DNA from: Nocardioides kongjuensis
GTDB taxonomy: Bacteria > Actinomycetota > Actinomycetes > Propionibacteriales > Nocardioidaceae
DNA length: 64,000 bases
Direction: 5' to 3'
Assembly: GCF_013409625.1 (NCBI RefSeq)
Contig: NZ_JACCBF010000001.1
Span: 5,149,001 to 5,213,000 of the forward strand
Position numbers and translations under genes: made by a program. Under the pieces are notes generated by a model. It saw only the letters and a list, made by a program, of their open reading frames with translations. It had not been told where the DNA came from and did not search any database. Of the stretch, positions 42,582-50,783 are shown in pieces. Numbering within the stretch: the first letter of the stretch is position 1; every line of letters begins with the position of its first letter.

Positions 42582-43199
42582 TCAGAAGACGTTGAGCGGC
42601 CGGAACTGCACGGAGATCCGCGGTCCGGCCGAGGCCACCTTGGGTACGGCGTGCTCCCAGGTGCGCTGGCACGAGCCGCCCATGACGACCAGGTCGCCGT
42701 GGCCCATCTCGACCGCGAACGCCTCGTCGCGGCGCTCGGGGTCGCGCGGGCGCAGGTGCAGTCGGCGCGGGTCGCCGACCGAGACGATCGCGACCATGGT
42801 GTCGTCGGTGGAGCCGCGCCCGATCGTGTCGCCGTGCCAGGCGACGCTGTCGCGCCCGTCGCGGTAGTAGCAGCAGCCGGCGGTCCGGAACGGCTCACCC
42901 AGCTCGGCGGCGTAGCGCTGCGTCAGTCGCTCCCGTGCGTCCGTGAGCGCCGGATGGGGCAGCTCGTCGCCGATCATGTAGGTGAACACGAGGCGCGGGA
43001 CGTCGACCACCCGGTCGTACATCGCCCGCCGCTCCGCGCGCCACGGCACGTCGCGGACCAGTGTCGCGAACACCTCGTCGGCGTCGGGCAGCCAGTCGCG
43101 CGCGACGTCGACCCAGGCGCCCGCGCTCAGCACGCGACGCTCGGTGGTGACCTCGCTCGCCGAGGCGTCGAACAGGCTGGTCTGGAAGTCCACCGTCAT
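42582..43199 (-). CDS. alkB: AlkB-like Fe(II)/2-oxoglutarate dioxygenase
   Basis: 205 residues. Iron ligands in SVAWHGDTIGRG (His, Asp) and TWEHAVPKV (His); the 2-oxoglutarate Arg is in PRISVQFRPL. The YYRDGRDSVAWHGD pattern is that of AlkB demethylases that repair alkylated bases. ATG 43199 follows a leaderless -10 box and a LexA-type box at 43221, indicating SOS induction. A longer open frame upstream overlaps gntR antisense and is rejected. Confidence 0.88.
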   Translation of the reverse strand: MTVDFQTSLFDASASEVTTERRVLSAGAWVDVARDWLPDADEVFATLVRDVPWRAERRAMYDRVVDVPRLVFTYMIGDELPHPALTDARERLTQRYAAELGEPFRTAGCCYYRDGRDSVAWHGDTIGRGSTDDTMVAIVSVGDPRRLHLRPRDPERRDEAFAVEMGHGDLVVMGGSCQRTWEHAVPKVASAGPRISVQFRPLNVF

Positions 43200-43205
43200 G
43201 GACCG

Positions 43206-43211
43206 AGGATA
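43206..43211 (-). promoter_or_regulatory. -10 box of the alkB-like gene
   Basis: TATCCT on the minus strand, six bases before ATG 43199. Confidence 0.55.
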
Positions 43212-43220
43212 CCTCCGGGT

Positions 43221-43234
43221 CGAACAGGTGTTCG
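43221..43234. promoter_or_regulatory. LexA (SOS) box
   Basis: CGAACAGGTGTTCG is a perfect 14-bp palindrome that fits the Gram-positive SOS box pattern CGAACRNRYGTTYG in its outer arms. It begins 10 bases upstream of the alkB -10 box, where LexA would block polymerase. Confidence 0.8.
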
Positions 43235-43329
43235 CATGGCACGCTCGGCAAAATTCCGTCGGTTCCCGGGACGGTGCCCGCCGCGCGTACCTACTGTCGA
43301 CCTCCGGCGGGACAGCACCAGGGGGGTCG

Positions 43330-44019
43330 ATGAGCCGCTCGCTCAAGCACGTGACGATCCGTGAGTACGTCCGTGAGCTCGTCGCCGGCAGCGCGCCGGG
43401 AACGGCGGCTCCGTCCGAGCGCGACCTGGTCGACCGGTTCGGCGTCGCCCGGATGACGGTGCGCCAGGCGCTGGACGCGCTGGTCGGCGAGGGAGTGCTG
43501 GAACGCGTGCCCGGGCGGGGCACGTTCGTCGCCGCGCCCCGTCGTGCGGCGACCGGCGTCCTCGGCTTCACCGAGGAGATGGCCCGCCGCGGCATGGTCG
43601 CCGAGACCCACACCCTGGTCGCCGAACGGATCCCCGCGGGCGACGCGCTCGCGACCGCGCTCCAGGTCGCCCCCGGCTCGCTCCTGGTGCGCTGGCGGCG
43701 CTTGCGGATGGCCGACGGCCGAGCGGTCTGCCTGTCCGACACCTACCTCGTCGAGCGGCGGGTGCCCGGTCTGGTCGACGCGCTGCCGAGCAGCCTGTAC
43801 GACGACCTCGGCGACCGCGGCCTGCGACCGACCTGGTCGGAGGACGTGCTGGCGGCGTGCGCGGCCGGCGCGGAGGAGGCTGCGCTGCTCGAGGTGCGCA
43901 GCGGTGCCCCGGTGCTGCGCCACGACCGCCGGGCGTGTGCCGAGGAGGTCGTGGTCGAGGTCACGCGCACGCTCTACCGCGGCGACCAGCACACGGTCAG
44001 CCTGCTGCTGCGGGGCTGA
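43330..44019 (+). CDS. GntR-family regulator, HutC/UTRA type
   Basis: 229 residues. Winged helix about 8-68 (PSERDLVDRFGVARMTVRQA, LERVPGRGTFVA) and a UTRA ligand domain about 85-225 (GFTEEMARRGMVAETHTL, VVVEVTRTLYRGDQHTVSLL). Such regulators bind sugars, His or other small molecules. AGGGGGG precedes the ATG. It is divergent from the alkB-like gene; no catabolic operon follows, so its targets may be elsewhere. Confidence 0.92.
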   Translation: MSRSLKHVTIREYVRELVAGSAPGTAAPSERDLVDRFGVARMTVRQALDALVGEGVLERVPGRGTFVAAPRRAATGVLGFTEEMARRGMVAETHTLVAERIPAGDALATALQVAPGSLLVRWRRLRMADGRAVCLSDTYLVERRVPGLVDALPSSLYDDLGDRGLRPTWSEDVLAACAAGAEEAALLEVRSGAPVLRHDRRACAEEVVVEVTRTLYRGDQHTVSLLLRG

Positions 44020-44382
44020 TCAGGAGAGCTCGCCGAGCGGCGCGACCTCGACCCCGGACTCCTCGCAGACCCAGGTGGGGTCCGGACCCCCGAGGTCGGG
44101 CTCGATGTGCAGCGCGTGCAGCGGGCCGCCGTCGCAGCGCGTGCACAGCGGCCACAGGCCCTCCCGTGCGTGCCGGCCGAACCGGTCGGCGAGTCCGTCC
44201 TGCACGTCCTGGGCCACCAGGCCGGCGATGAACGGCGCCCCCTCGGGCCACTGCTCCAGCCACCAGCGGCGCTCGGAGCAGGCGTCCTCGAGCAAAGTCA
44301 CGGAGTCCGGCGTACCGAGGGCACGGGCCTGCAGGTCGGCCAGCACCTGCGCTCGGGCACGGAAGATCACGCTGTCGTCCAC
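44020..44382 (-). CDS. uncharacterised small protein with CxxC
   Basis: 120 residues, helical (RARAQVLADLQARALGTPDS), with a Trp-rich stretch (RRWWLEQWPEG) and a C-terminal LCTRCDGG then WVCEESG that could bind zinc. I do not recognise a family. GTG 44382 is chosen because CACAAT ends six bases upstream. Its stop is directly after that of gntR on the other strand. Confidence 0.65.
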   Translation of the reverse strand: MDDSVIFRARAQVLADLQARALGTPDSVTLLEDACSERRWWLEQWPEGAPFIAGLVAQDVQDGLADRFGRHAREGLWPLCTRCDGGPLHALHIEPDLGGPDPTWVCEESGVEVAPLGELS

Positions 44383-44476
44383 AGGTCCATTGTGCGCGGG
44401 TTTGGTGACGGGGCCGCCCGGGGCATGGCAGCCGGCACCGCTCCCGACCCGCGGGAGCCACCGAGAGGGGACCGCC

Positions 44477-44791
44477 ATGACCCTGTCCGCCGTGTGGGGC
44501 GACCTGGACCGGCTCGACGACGAGATGGCCGAGCTCGCGGGGCAGGTCGCCGAGCTGACGTCGTACGCCCGGCGGTGGGTGTGCCAGCGGGCCGGCTTCG
44601 AGCCCAGCCCCCTGTGCCTGCTGCGTCCGCTGGCCGAGCTGATGGACCTGCTCGCCGACGGGTTCGGCGACCTGCGTGCCCTGGCTCTCGACGACTGGGC
44701 CGACCTGCGGCACGGCGTCGCGTCGACCCGCCTGGACCTGCGAGCGGTCGACGACGACGCGGTCGCCCTGATGCCGGTGGTGGCCCGATGA
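44477..44791 (+). CDS. small helical protein, first of a WxG-like pair
   Basis: 104 residues, almost entirely amphipathic helix, with Trp at WGDLDRLDDEMAELAGQVAEL, a Trp-Val-Cys turn and a final helix (DDWADLRHGVASTRLDLRAV). The size, helical hairpin pattern and position recall type VII secretion substrates, but there is no clean WxG motif. AGGGG precedes the ATG. The next gene starts within its stop codon (ATGA). No ESX secretion genes are nearby. Confidence 0.6.
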   Translation: MTLSAVWGDLDRLDDEMAELAGQVAELTSYARRWVCQRAGFEPSPLCLLRPLAELMDLLADGFGDLRALALDDWADLRHGVASTRLDLRAVDDDAVALMPVVAR

Positions 44792-45534
44792 CCGTCGAGC
44801 CGCTGCTCCTCCCGGAGCCCGGGCCCGGACCCGAGCGGCTGCGCCACGACGCGGAGCTCCGGGCGCTGGACCGCACCTTCGACCGCATCCGCGACACGGT
44901 CAACACGGGCATCGACGTCCTCAACGACCTCGGGTGCGGGCTGCGCCGCCTGCCCGAGGAGAGCCTTCAGGAGCTGGTCGTGCTGCCGCTGACCGGCGAC
45001 TACCGGCGGATCCGGCAGAACTCCGCCGCGATCGGTCACCTCGACGCTGCGCTGGCCCGCTACGCCGCCTCCACCGCCCGGATGGCGCTCGCGGTCGGGC
45101 CCGGCTGGGAGGGTGACGCCGCGGCGTCGTACCTGCTCCGGCTGGGGCGGCACGCCGCCGCCGCTCGCGGCGCGGGCGAGCTGCTGGCCGGGGCGGTCCC
45201 GGCCCTCGAGGAGGTCGCCCGGTTCGCCGAGCGGCTGGCCGTCGAGGTCGAGGAGCTCGTCGTCGAGCTCGTCGACAAGGGCACCCGGCTGATGACGCGG
45301 CTGCTCGCCCGGGTCGCCGGTCCGGCCGGCTGGGCCGTCCTCGGAGCCGAGGTCGCGGTGCACGGCCTCGACGCCGTCACCGACCTGGTCGACGACGCCC
45401 GCCGGCTGGTCGCCATCGTCGACCGGCTCCTCGCGATGAAGGTGGAGGTGGTCGATCAGGTCGACGAGCACCTCGACCGGCTGGCCGCGCTGCGGCGGGT
45501 CGCCGACGTCGTGCGGGAGGAGCTAGGCCGGTAG
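44788..45534 (+). CDS. helical protein with WEG motif, second of pair
   Basis: 248 residues, mostly helical. The motif GPGWEGDAAASYLLRLGRHA (about 108-127) fits the WxG turn of WXG100-like proteins, and FDRIRDTVNTGIDVLNDL precedes it. The second half is coiled-coil-like with a hydrophobic Ala/Gly patch (RVAGPAGWAVLGAEVAVHGL). There is no obvious toxin domain. It overlaps its partner by four bases and the convergent HD gene by twelve. Confidence 0.6.
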   Translation: MTVEPLLLPEPGPGPERLRHDAELRALDRTFDRIRDTVNTGIDVLNDLGCGLRRLPEESLQELVVLPLTGDYRRIRQNSAAIGHLDAALARYAASTARMALAVGPGWEGDAAASYLLRLGRHAAAARGAGELLAGAVPALEEVARFAERLAVEVEELVVELVDKGTRLMTRLLARVAGPAGWAVLGAEVAVHGLDAVTDLVDDARRLVAIVDRLLAMKVEVVDQVDEHLDRLAALRRVADVVREELGR

Positions 45535-46140
45535 CCCGGCGAGCTCGCGTGCGACGTTGGCCCGCGCGGTCTTCTCCCACTCGCTGCGGCCGTGCGCGGT
45601 GCGGAACAGCGCCGGGGTGTCGGTCAGCGCCCGCAGCACCTCGGCCCGGCCGGCGGCGAACACGTCGTCGTCGAGGTGGGCGTACTCCGATCGCACCGCG
45701 GCGACGTACTCGTCGTAGCGCTCCTGCGCGGCCGCGAGGATGGACAGGTCTGCGTCCGAGAGCGCGCACCCGTTGGCGTCGTCGGCCTCCGGCCGGTGGT
45801 GCTCGGTGAGCCGGACCAGCCGGGCCACCTCGGCGACGGTCGCCTCGTCGGCGTGGGCGGGCAGCGCGTCCTCGGCCCAGGCGGCGGAGCGTTCCTCGGC
45901 GTCGCGCTCGCCGTCGTAGACCGCGTCGTGGAACCACGCGGCGAGCAGCACCGGCGTGCGGTCGTACGCCACCCCTGCGGCGGCGAGCTCGTCGAGCCGC
46001 TGCAGCACCTCGGCGAGGTGGCGGGTGCCGTGGTGGCCGCGGCTCGGGTCGCCGTAGGCCGCCAGCAGCTCGTCGCGCAGGGCATCGGCGCCGGTCAACG
46101 GCCAGGGCAGGTCGGTCACGTCGGGATGGTCGTCCTCCAT
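45523..46140 (-). CDS. HD-domain metal-dependent phosphohydrolase
   Basis: 205 residues. RGHHGTRHLAEVLQRLDELA starts the fold with a metal His; the signature His-Asp is in LLAAWFHDAVYDG; VRLTEHHRPE and the Asp of LSDADLSIL complete the site. The family includes (p)ppGpp and nucleotide hydrolases; the substrate here is unknown. ATG 46140 is chosen over an upstream GTG on length. Confidence 0.85.
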   Translation of the reverse strand: MEDDHPDVTDLPWPLTGADALRDELLAAYGDPSRGHHGTRHLAEVLQRLDELAAAGVAYDRTPVLLAAWFHDAVYDGERDAEERSAAWAEDALPAHADEATVAEVARLVRLTEHHRPEADDANGCALSDADLSILAAAQERYDEYVAAVRSEYAHLDDDVFAAGRAEVLRALTDTPALFRTAHGRSEWEKTARANVARELAGLPA

Positions 46141-46209
46141 CCCGGTATTCAAACCGACCGCCCCGGCCGCTGTCACCGGCACCCCCGCATCAGGGACGTC
46201 GTCCAGCGC

Positions 46210-47391
46210 TCAGTCGCCCTTCACGTTCACGATCTGGCGCAGCACGTGCCGGACCTCGACGAGGTCGGCGGCGTCGGCCATCACCCGGTCGATGTCCTTG
46301 TACGCCGCCGGGATCTCGTCGATGAACGCGTCGGTGTCGCGGTACTCGATGCCCGCCATCGCCTCCCGCAGCTGCTCACGGGTGAAGGTCCGGCGGGCCT
46401 TCGACCGGGAGTACTCCCGGCCCGCGCCGTGCGGCGCGGAGTTGAGTGCGACCGGGTTGCCGAGGCCGCTGACGACGTACGACGCCGTCCCCATCGACCC
46501 CGGGATCAGGCCGGGTCGACCCCGCTCCGCGTTGATCGCGCCCTTCCGCGACAGCCACACGTCCTTGCCGAAGTGGCGCTCCTGCTCGGTGTAGTTGTGG
46601 TGGCAGTTGATCTCCTCGACCCGCTCGAGCTCGTCGGCCGAGCCGAGGCCGACCCACTCCGCGAACTGCCGGACCACCCGGTCCATCATCTCCTCGCGGT
46701 TGAGCAGGGCGTAGCGCTGTGCCCACCGCATCTCGCGGATGTAGGCCCAGAACTCGTCGGTGCCCTCGGCGAGGTAGGCGAGGTCCTTGTCGGGCAGGTC
46801 GATCCACCACTTCGCGCACAGGTCGCGGGCGACCCCGATGTGCTTCTGCGCGATCTTGTTGCCGACGCCGCGCGACCCGGAGTGCAGGAACAGCCAGACG
46901 CGCTGCTCCTCGTCGACGGTCACCTCGATGAAGTGGTTGCCCGACCCGAGCGTGCCCAGCTGGAGGTCCCACTGCCTGGCGTAGCGCCCGGGCTCGAAGC
47001 CCGCCTGCTCGGCCAGCGCGGTGAGCTCGGCGAGCCGGCGCTCGGTGTGCTCCCTGCTGATCGTGCGGTTGGCGGCGCCGGCCGAGAGCGGGACCGCCCG
47101 CTCGATGGCCTCCCGCAGGGGTCGCCGGTCGGCGGGCAGCTGGTCGGTGGTGAGCCGGGTGCGCACGGCGATCATGCCGCAGCCGATGTCGACGCCGACC
47201 GCGGCCGGGATGATCGCACCGAGGGTCGGGATGACCGAGCCCACCGTCGCGCCCAGGCCCAGGTGGGCGTCGGGCATCAGCGCGAGGTGCGGGTGGATGA
47301 ACGGCATGCGTGCCGTCGTCACCGCCTGGTCGCGCGTGCCCTGCTCGAGGATCGAAGCCCAGCTGAGGAGCTTCGGGGTGATCTTGTCCAT
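46210..47391 (-). CDS. rtcB: RtcB-family RNA-splicing ligase
   Basis: 393 residues, short bacterial form. Metal ligands: Asp and Cys in VGVDIGCGM, GSGNHFIEV, HSGSRGVGNK and the His pair in NCHHNYTEQE. The guanylylated His is in APHGAGREYSRSKAR. RtcB joins 2',3'-cyclic phosphate RNA ends to 5'-OH with GTP, in tRNA or rRNA repair. No archease or RtcA gene is adjacent. The start ATG 47391 leaves a 94-bp gap to the next gene with no clear signal. Confidence 0.95.
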   Translation of the reverse strand: MDKITPKLLSWASILEQGTRDQAVTTARMPFIHPHLALMPDAHLGLGATVGSVIPTLGAIIPAAVGVDIGCGMIAVRTRLTTDQLPADRRPLREAIERAVPLSAGAANRTISREHTERRLAELTALAEQAGFEPGRYARQWDLQLGTLGSGNHFIEVTVDEEQRVWLFLHSGSRGVGNKIAQKHIGVARDLCAKWWIDLPDKDLAYLAEGTDEFWAYIREMRWAQRYALLNREEMMDRVVRQFAEWVGLGSADELERVEEINCHHNYTEQERHFGKDVWLSRKGAINAERGRPGLIPGSMGTASYVVSGLGNPVALNSAPHGAGREYSRSKARRTFTREQLREAMAGIEYRDTDAFIDEIPAAYKDIDRVMADAADLVEVRHVLRQIVNVKGD

Positions 47392-47485
47392 CGTGGTGTC
47401 CTGCGTCGTGGCCCTTCTCGTGTCGTCGGTCCGCGGGGTGCGGACCGGCGTACGACGCTAGGTGCCCGGAAATGCGTTGCACACG

Positions 47486-47968
47486 TCATTTCCGCAGCGG
47501 TAGCCGCATCCAGACGCTGTCCGGTCCGCCGAGCTCGTCGGCGCTGCGATGGGTCTCGGTGAACCCGTGGCGCTCGTAGAACGCGCGCGCCCGGTCGTTT
47601 CCGGCCATGTGCGCGAGCCGGATCTCGCCGGCTCCCGCGCCCGGGCCGGTCACGACCGCGTCGAGGAGGGCGGCGCCGGCGCCGGTGCCCTGCGCCTCGG
47701 GCACGACGTACAGCTTCCAGAGGTCGACGACGTCGCCGTCGATCGAGTACGTCGCCACGCCGGTCACCTGCCCTCCGGACTCGGACACGAGCACCCGGCC
47801 GGCGGTGATCGCTCGCGCGGTGCCCTCGGGCGACCACCACTCGGCGAGGCCGCGGCGGACGTACTCCTCGCCGGCGATCGGGGTGTAGGTGGCCGGCCAG
47901 GTCGCGTGACCGACCGCCACCACGGCGTCCACGTCCGCAGGCGTGGCCGGGCGGACGTGGACGCTCAT
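47486..47968 (-). CDS. GNAT-family N-acetyltransferase
   Basis: 160 residues. Strand-helix pattern with motif A LYVVPEAQGTGAGAALLDAV (acetyl-CoA pyrophosphate loop QGTGAG) and the end NDRARAFYERHGF. The acceptor cannot be predicted. It lies eight bases downstream of the TrpB-like gene on the same strand, possibly the same transcript. Confidence 0.9.
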   Translation of the reverse strand: MSVHVRPATPADVDAVVAVGHATWPATYTPIAGEEYVRRGLAEWWSPEGTARAITAGRVLVSESGGQVTGVATYSIDGDVVDLWKLYVVPEAQGTGAGAALLDAVVTGPGAGAGEIRLAHMAGNDRARAFYERHGFTETHRSADELGGPDSVWMRLPLRK

Positions 47969-47975
47969 CGGTGCC

Positions 47976-49331
47976 TCAGACGACCGGGACGTTCGCCAGC
48001 GCCTCGGTCAGCGCCTCGTCCGACAGCGGGTCGTCCTCGAGCCTGCCGCTGAGGAAGCTCTCGTAGGCGCCGAGCTCGAGCAGGCCGTGCCCGGACAGCC
48101 CGACCACGATCACCGGGGAGGTGCCGGCCTCGGTCGCGGCGAGCGCCTCGCGGCGTACCTGCGCCAGGGCGTGCGAGGACTCGGGCGCCGGGACGATGCC
48201 CTGGGTGCGGGCGAACTCGACGGCAGCCTCGAAGCACTCGCTCTGGTGCAGGGCGGCGGCGTCGATCAGGCCCTCGTTGACGGCGTGCGAGACGAGCGGC
48301 GCCATGCCGTGGTAGCGCAGGCCGCCGGCGTGGATGGGCGACGGGACGAAGTCGTGCCCGAGCGTGTGCATCTTCATCAGCGGCGTGAGGCCGGCGGTGT
48401 CACCGAAGTCGTAGCGGTACTCGCCGCGGGTCAGCGTCGGGCACGAGCTCGGCTCGACCGCGAGGATCCGCGGTGCCTGGTTGCCGGCGAGCTTCTCGCG
48501 CAGGAACGGGAACGCGAGACCGGCGAAGTTCGAGCCACCGCCGGCGCAGCCGACGACCAGGTCGGCCCCGGTCTCGCCGGCCTTGGCCAGCTGGAGCAGC
48601 GCCTCCTCGCCGATGACCGTCTGGTGCAGCAGCACGTGGTTGAGCACCGAGCCCAGCGCGTACTTGGCCTCCGGGTCCTGCGCCGCGACCTCGACCGCCT
48701 CGGAGATCGCGATGCCGAGCGAGCCCGGGTGCTCCTCGGGGAACGCCTTGCCCGACTCCGTCAGCCGGCTCGGCGAGCGGTGCACCTTGCCGCCGAACAC
48801 CTCGATCAGGGTGCGGCGCTGCGGCTTGGTGTCGTACGACGCCCCGACCTGCCACACCTCGCAGCTCACGCCGAACAGCGCGCTGGCGTAGGACAGCGCC
48901 GTGCCCCACTGCCCGGCGCCGGTCTCCGTCGTCAGGCGGGTGATGCCGTTGATCTTGTTGTAGTAGACCTGCGGCACGGCCGTGTTGACCTTGTGCGAGC
49001 CGGCCGGCGAGACGCCCTCGTACTTGTAGTAGATCCGGGCGCTGGTGCCGAGCTTCTGCTCCCAGCGGCGGGCGCGGTAGAGCGGGCTGGGCCGGTACTG
49101 CCGGTAGACGTCGAGCACGGGCTCCGGGATGTCGACGTACCGCTCGGCGGTGACCTCCTGCGCGATCAGCTCCGGCGGGAACAGCGGCGCCAGGTCGTCC
49201 GGCCCGACCGGCTCGTGGGTCCCCGGGTGCAGGGGCGGCGGGGGAGGCGTCGGCAGGTCGGCGACGATGTTGTACCAGCGGGTCGGCTGCTCCTCCGGCT
49301 CGAGGGTGTACATCACCTGGTCGTCGCTCAT
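47976..49331 (-). CDS. trpB2: tryptophan synthase beta-like protein (TrpB2 type)
   Basis: 451 residues, longer than TrpB1. PLP Lys in VSPAGSHKVNTAVPQVYYN; ETGAGQWGTALSYA and phosphate loop VGCAGGGSNFAGL are present. The N-terminal part (RWYNIVADLPTPP, YRPSPLYRARRWE) is the TrpB2 type, which works without a TrpA partner. It probably makes Trp from indole and serine. ATG 49331 has AGAGGA upstream. It is divergent from a chorismate mutase gene, another aromatic amino-acid enzyme. Confidence 0.92.
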   Translation of the reverse strand: MSDDQVMYTLEPEEQPTRWYNIVADLPTPPPPPLHPGTHEPVGPDDLAPLFPPELIAQEVTAERYVDIPEPVLDVYRQYRPSPLYRARRWEQKLGTSARIYYKYEGVSPAGSHKVNTAVPQVYYNKINGITRLTTETGAGQWGTALSYASALFGVSCEVWQVGASYDTKPQRRTLIEVFGGKVHRSPSRLTESGKAFPEEHPGSLGIAISEAVEVAAQDPEAKYALGSVLNHVLLHQTVIGEEALLQLAKAGETGADLVVGCAGGGSNFAGLAFPFLREKLAGNQAPRILAVEPSSCPTLTRGEYRYDFGDTAGLTPLMKMHTLGHDFVPSPIHAGGLRYHGMAPLVSHAVNEGLIDAAALHQSECFEAAVEFARTQGIVPAPESSHALAQVRREALAATEAGTSPVIVVGLSGHGLLELGAYESFLSGRLEDDPLSDEALTEALANVPVV

Positions 49332-49389
49332 GGGGGCGTCCTCTCGGTCTGCGGTTGTCGGTCCTGGCTGGTTCGGATCGTAGGGCAGG

Positions 49390-49701
49390 ATGTCGTCCGT
49401 GAGTGCTGACGACGCCCGGGCCGAGCTCCACCGACTCCGGTCGAGCATCGACAACCTCGACGCCGCCCTCGTGCACCTGCTGGCCGAGCGGTTCAAGTGC
49501 ACCGAGGCGGTCGGTCGCCTCAAGGCGCGCGCCGCGATGCCGCCGGCCGATCCCGCTCGCGAGGCGGTCCAGATCGCCCGGCTGCGGTCGATGGCGGAGA
49601 GCTCGGGGCTCGACCCCCACTTCGCCGAGAAGATCCTCAACGTGATCATCGCGGAGGTCATCCGCAACCACGAGCAGTTCGCCGAGGAGAACGAGGACTG
49701 A
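49390..49701 (+). CDS. chorismate mutase (AroQ class)
   Basis: 103 residues, helical AroQ fold: LHRLRSSIDNLDAALVHLLA carries the first catalytic Arg, KCTEAVGRLKARAAM the Lys/Arg pair and VIRNHEQF the end of helix 3. It converts chorismate to prephenate. ATG 49390 or GTG 49399 could be the start; both keep the Arg. Divergent from trpB2 with 58 bp between. Confidence 0.9.
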   Translation: MSSVSADDARAELHRLRSSIDNLDAALVHLLAERFKCTEAVGRLKARAAMPPADPAREAVQIARLRSMAESSGLDPHFAEKILNVIIAEVIRNHEQFAEENED

Positions 49702-49710
49702 CGGAGCTCC

Positions 49711-50508
49711 TCAGGCGCTCGCCGGCTCGCGCGCGCCGAGGTGGGCCAGGAGCAGCGCGGCGACCTGGTCCGGTGCCTCGTACGGCGCCAGGTGTCCGAC
49801 ACCCGGCAGCACCTCCAGCCGGCCGGCCGGTACGGCGTCCGCGAGCCCGGCCAGCACCGCCGGAGGTGTCGCGAGGTCGTCGGCGCCGGCGACCGCGAGC
49901 AGCGGGACGCCCACCTCGGCGAGCCGTGGGCGCACGTCGAAGCCGGCCAGCGCCTCGCAGACGCGGGCGTAGCTCTCGGGGTCGACCGCGGCCAGGTCGG
50001 TCGCCGCAGCCGCGCGGCGTGGGTCGTCGTCGGCGAGCGCGGAGCCGAACCAGCGTGCGGGGGAGGAGGCGACCATCGGCGTCATCCCCTCGGCGCGGAC
50101 CAGCGCGGCCCGCTCCGGCCACGTGGACCAGGTGCCGAAGGCGGCCTCGCTGCACAGCACGGCCAGCGAGCTGACCCGCTCGGGGTCGTCGAGCGCGAGC
50201 TGGAGCCCCACGGCACCGCCGACCGAGTCGCCCGCGTACGCGAACGGGACGTCGCGACCGGCCGTCTCGGACACCGCTGCCAGCACGGCCGCCGCGAGCC
50301 CCTCGGCGGAGAAGCCGGGAGTCAGCCGGTCGACCGCCGGGCTCGCGCCGTGGCCGGGCAGGTCCCAGCCGAGCACGTTCCACCCGGGGAGCCGGGAGGC
50401 CACCGGACCCCAGAGCCGGTCGACCGTCGTACCGAGGGAGGGCCCGACGACCAGCAACGGCCGGGCCGGCCTGCCGGACAGGTGACGCACCGCGATCGAG
50501 GGCAGCAT
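49711..50508 (-). CDS. pcaD: 3-oxoadipate enol-lactonase
   Basis: 265 residues, alpha/beta hydrolase. Nucleophile Ser in YAGDSVGGAVG, His in PGVGHLAPYEAP, acid in AVAGADDLATPP. As last gene of the cat operon it would open beta-ketoadipate enol-lactone to beta-ketoadipate. ATG 50508 overlaps the catC stop (ATGA). The following steps (pcaI, pcaJ, pcaF) are not in the window. Confidence 0.9.
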   Translation of the reverse strand: MLPSIAVRHLSGRPARPLLVVGPSLGTTVDRLWGPVASRLPGWNVLGWDLPGHGASPAVDRLTPGFSAEGLAAAVLAAVSETAGRDVPFAYAGDSVGGAVGLQLALDDPERVSSLAVLCSEAAFGTWSTWPERAALVRAEGMTPMVASSPARWFGSALADDDPRRAAAATDLAAVDPESYARVCEALAGFDVRPRLAEVGVPLLAVAGADDLATPPAVLAGLADAVPAGRLEVLPGVGHLAPYEAPDQVAALLLAHLGAREPASA

Positions 50509-50783
50509 CAGATCGCCGACGGGTGCTCGGTCAGCGCGGTGACCTCGATGCTCATGTAGGGGAACAGCGGCAGGTTCGACAAGATCTCGTGCAGGCGCGC
50601 GTTCGAGTCGACGTCGAAGATGCTGATGTTGGAGTACAGCCCGACGATGCGCCAGATGTGCGCCCACTCGCCGCTGCGCTGCAGCTCCTGGGAGTACGCC
50701 CTCTCCCGCGCGACCGTGTCCTCCCTCTCTGCAGGGTCGAGGTCGCGCGGGATCGAGACGTCCATCCGGACACAGAAGAGCAT
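50508..50783 (-). CDS. catC: muconolactone isomerase
   Basis: 91 residues, the usual size. MLFCVRMDVSIPRDLDP and VGLYSNISIFDVDSNARLHE match the family; SNLPLFPYMSIEVTALTEHP ends it. It isomerises muconolactone to the enol-lactone. Both ends overlap neighbours by four bases (catA upstream, pcaD downstream). Confidence 0.95.
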   Translation of the reverse strand: MLFCVRMDVSIPRDLDPAEREDTVARERAYSQELQRSGEWAHIWRIVGLYSNISIFDVDSNARLHEILSNLPLFPYMSIEVTALTEHPSAI

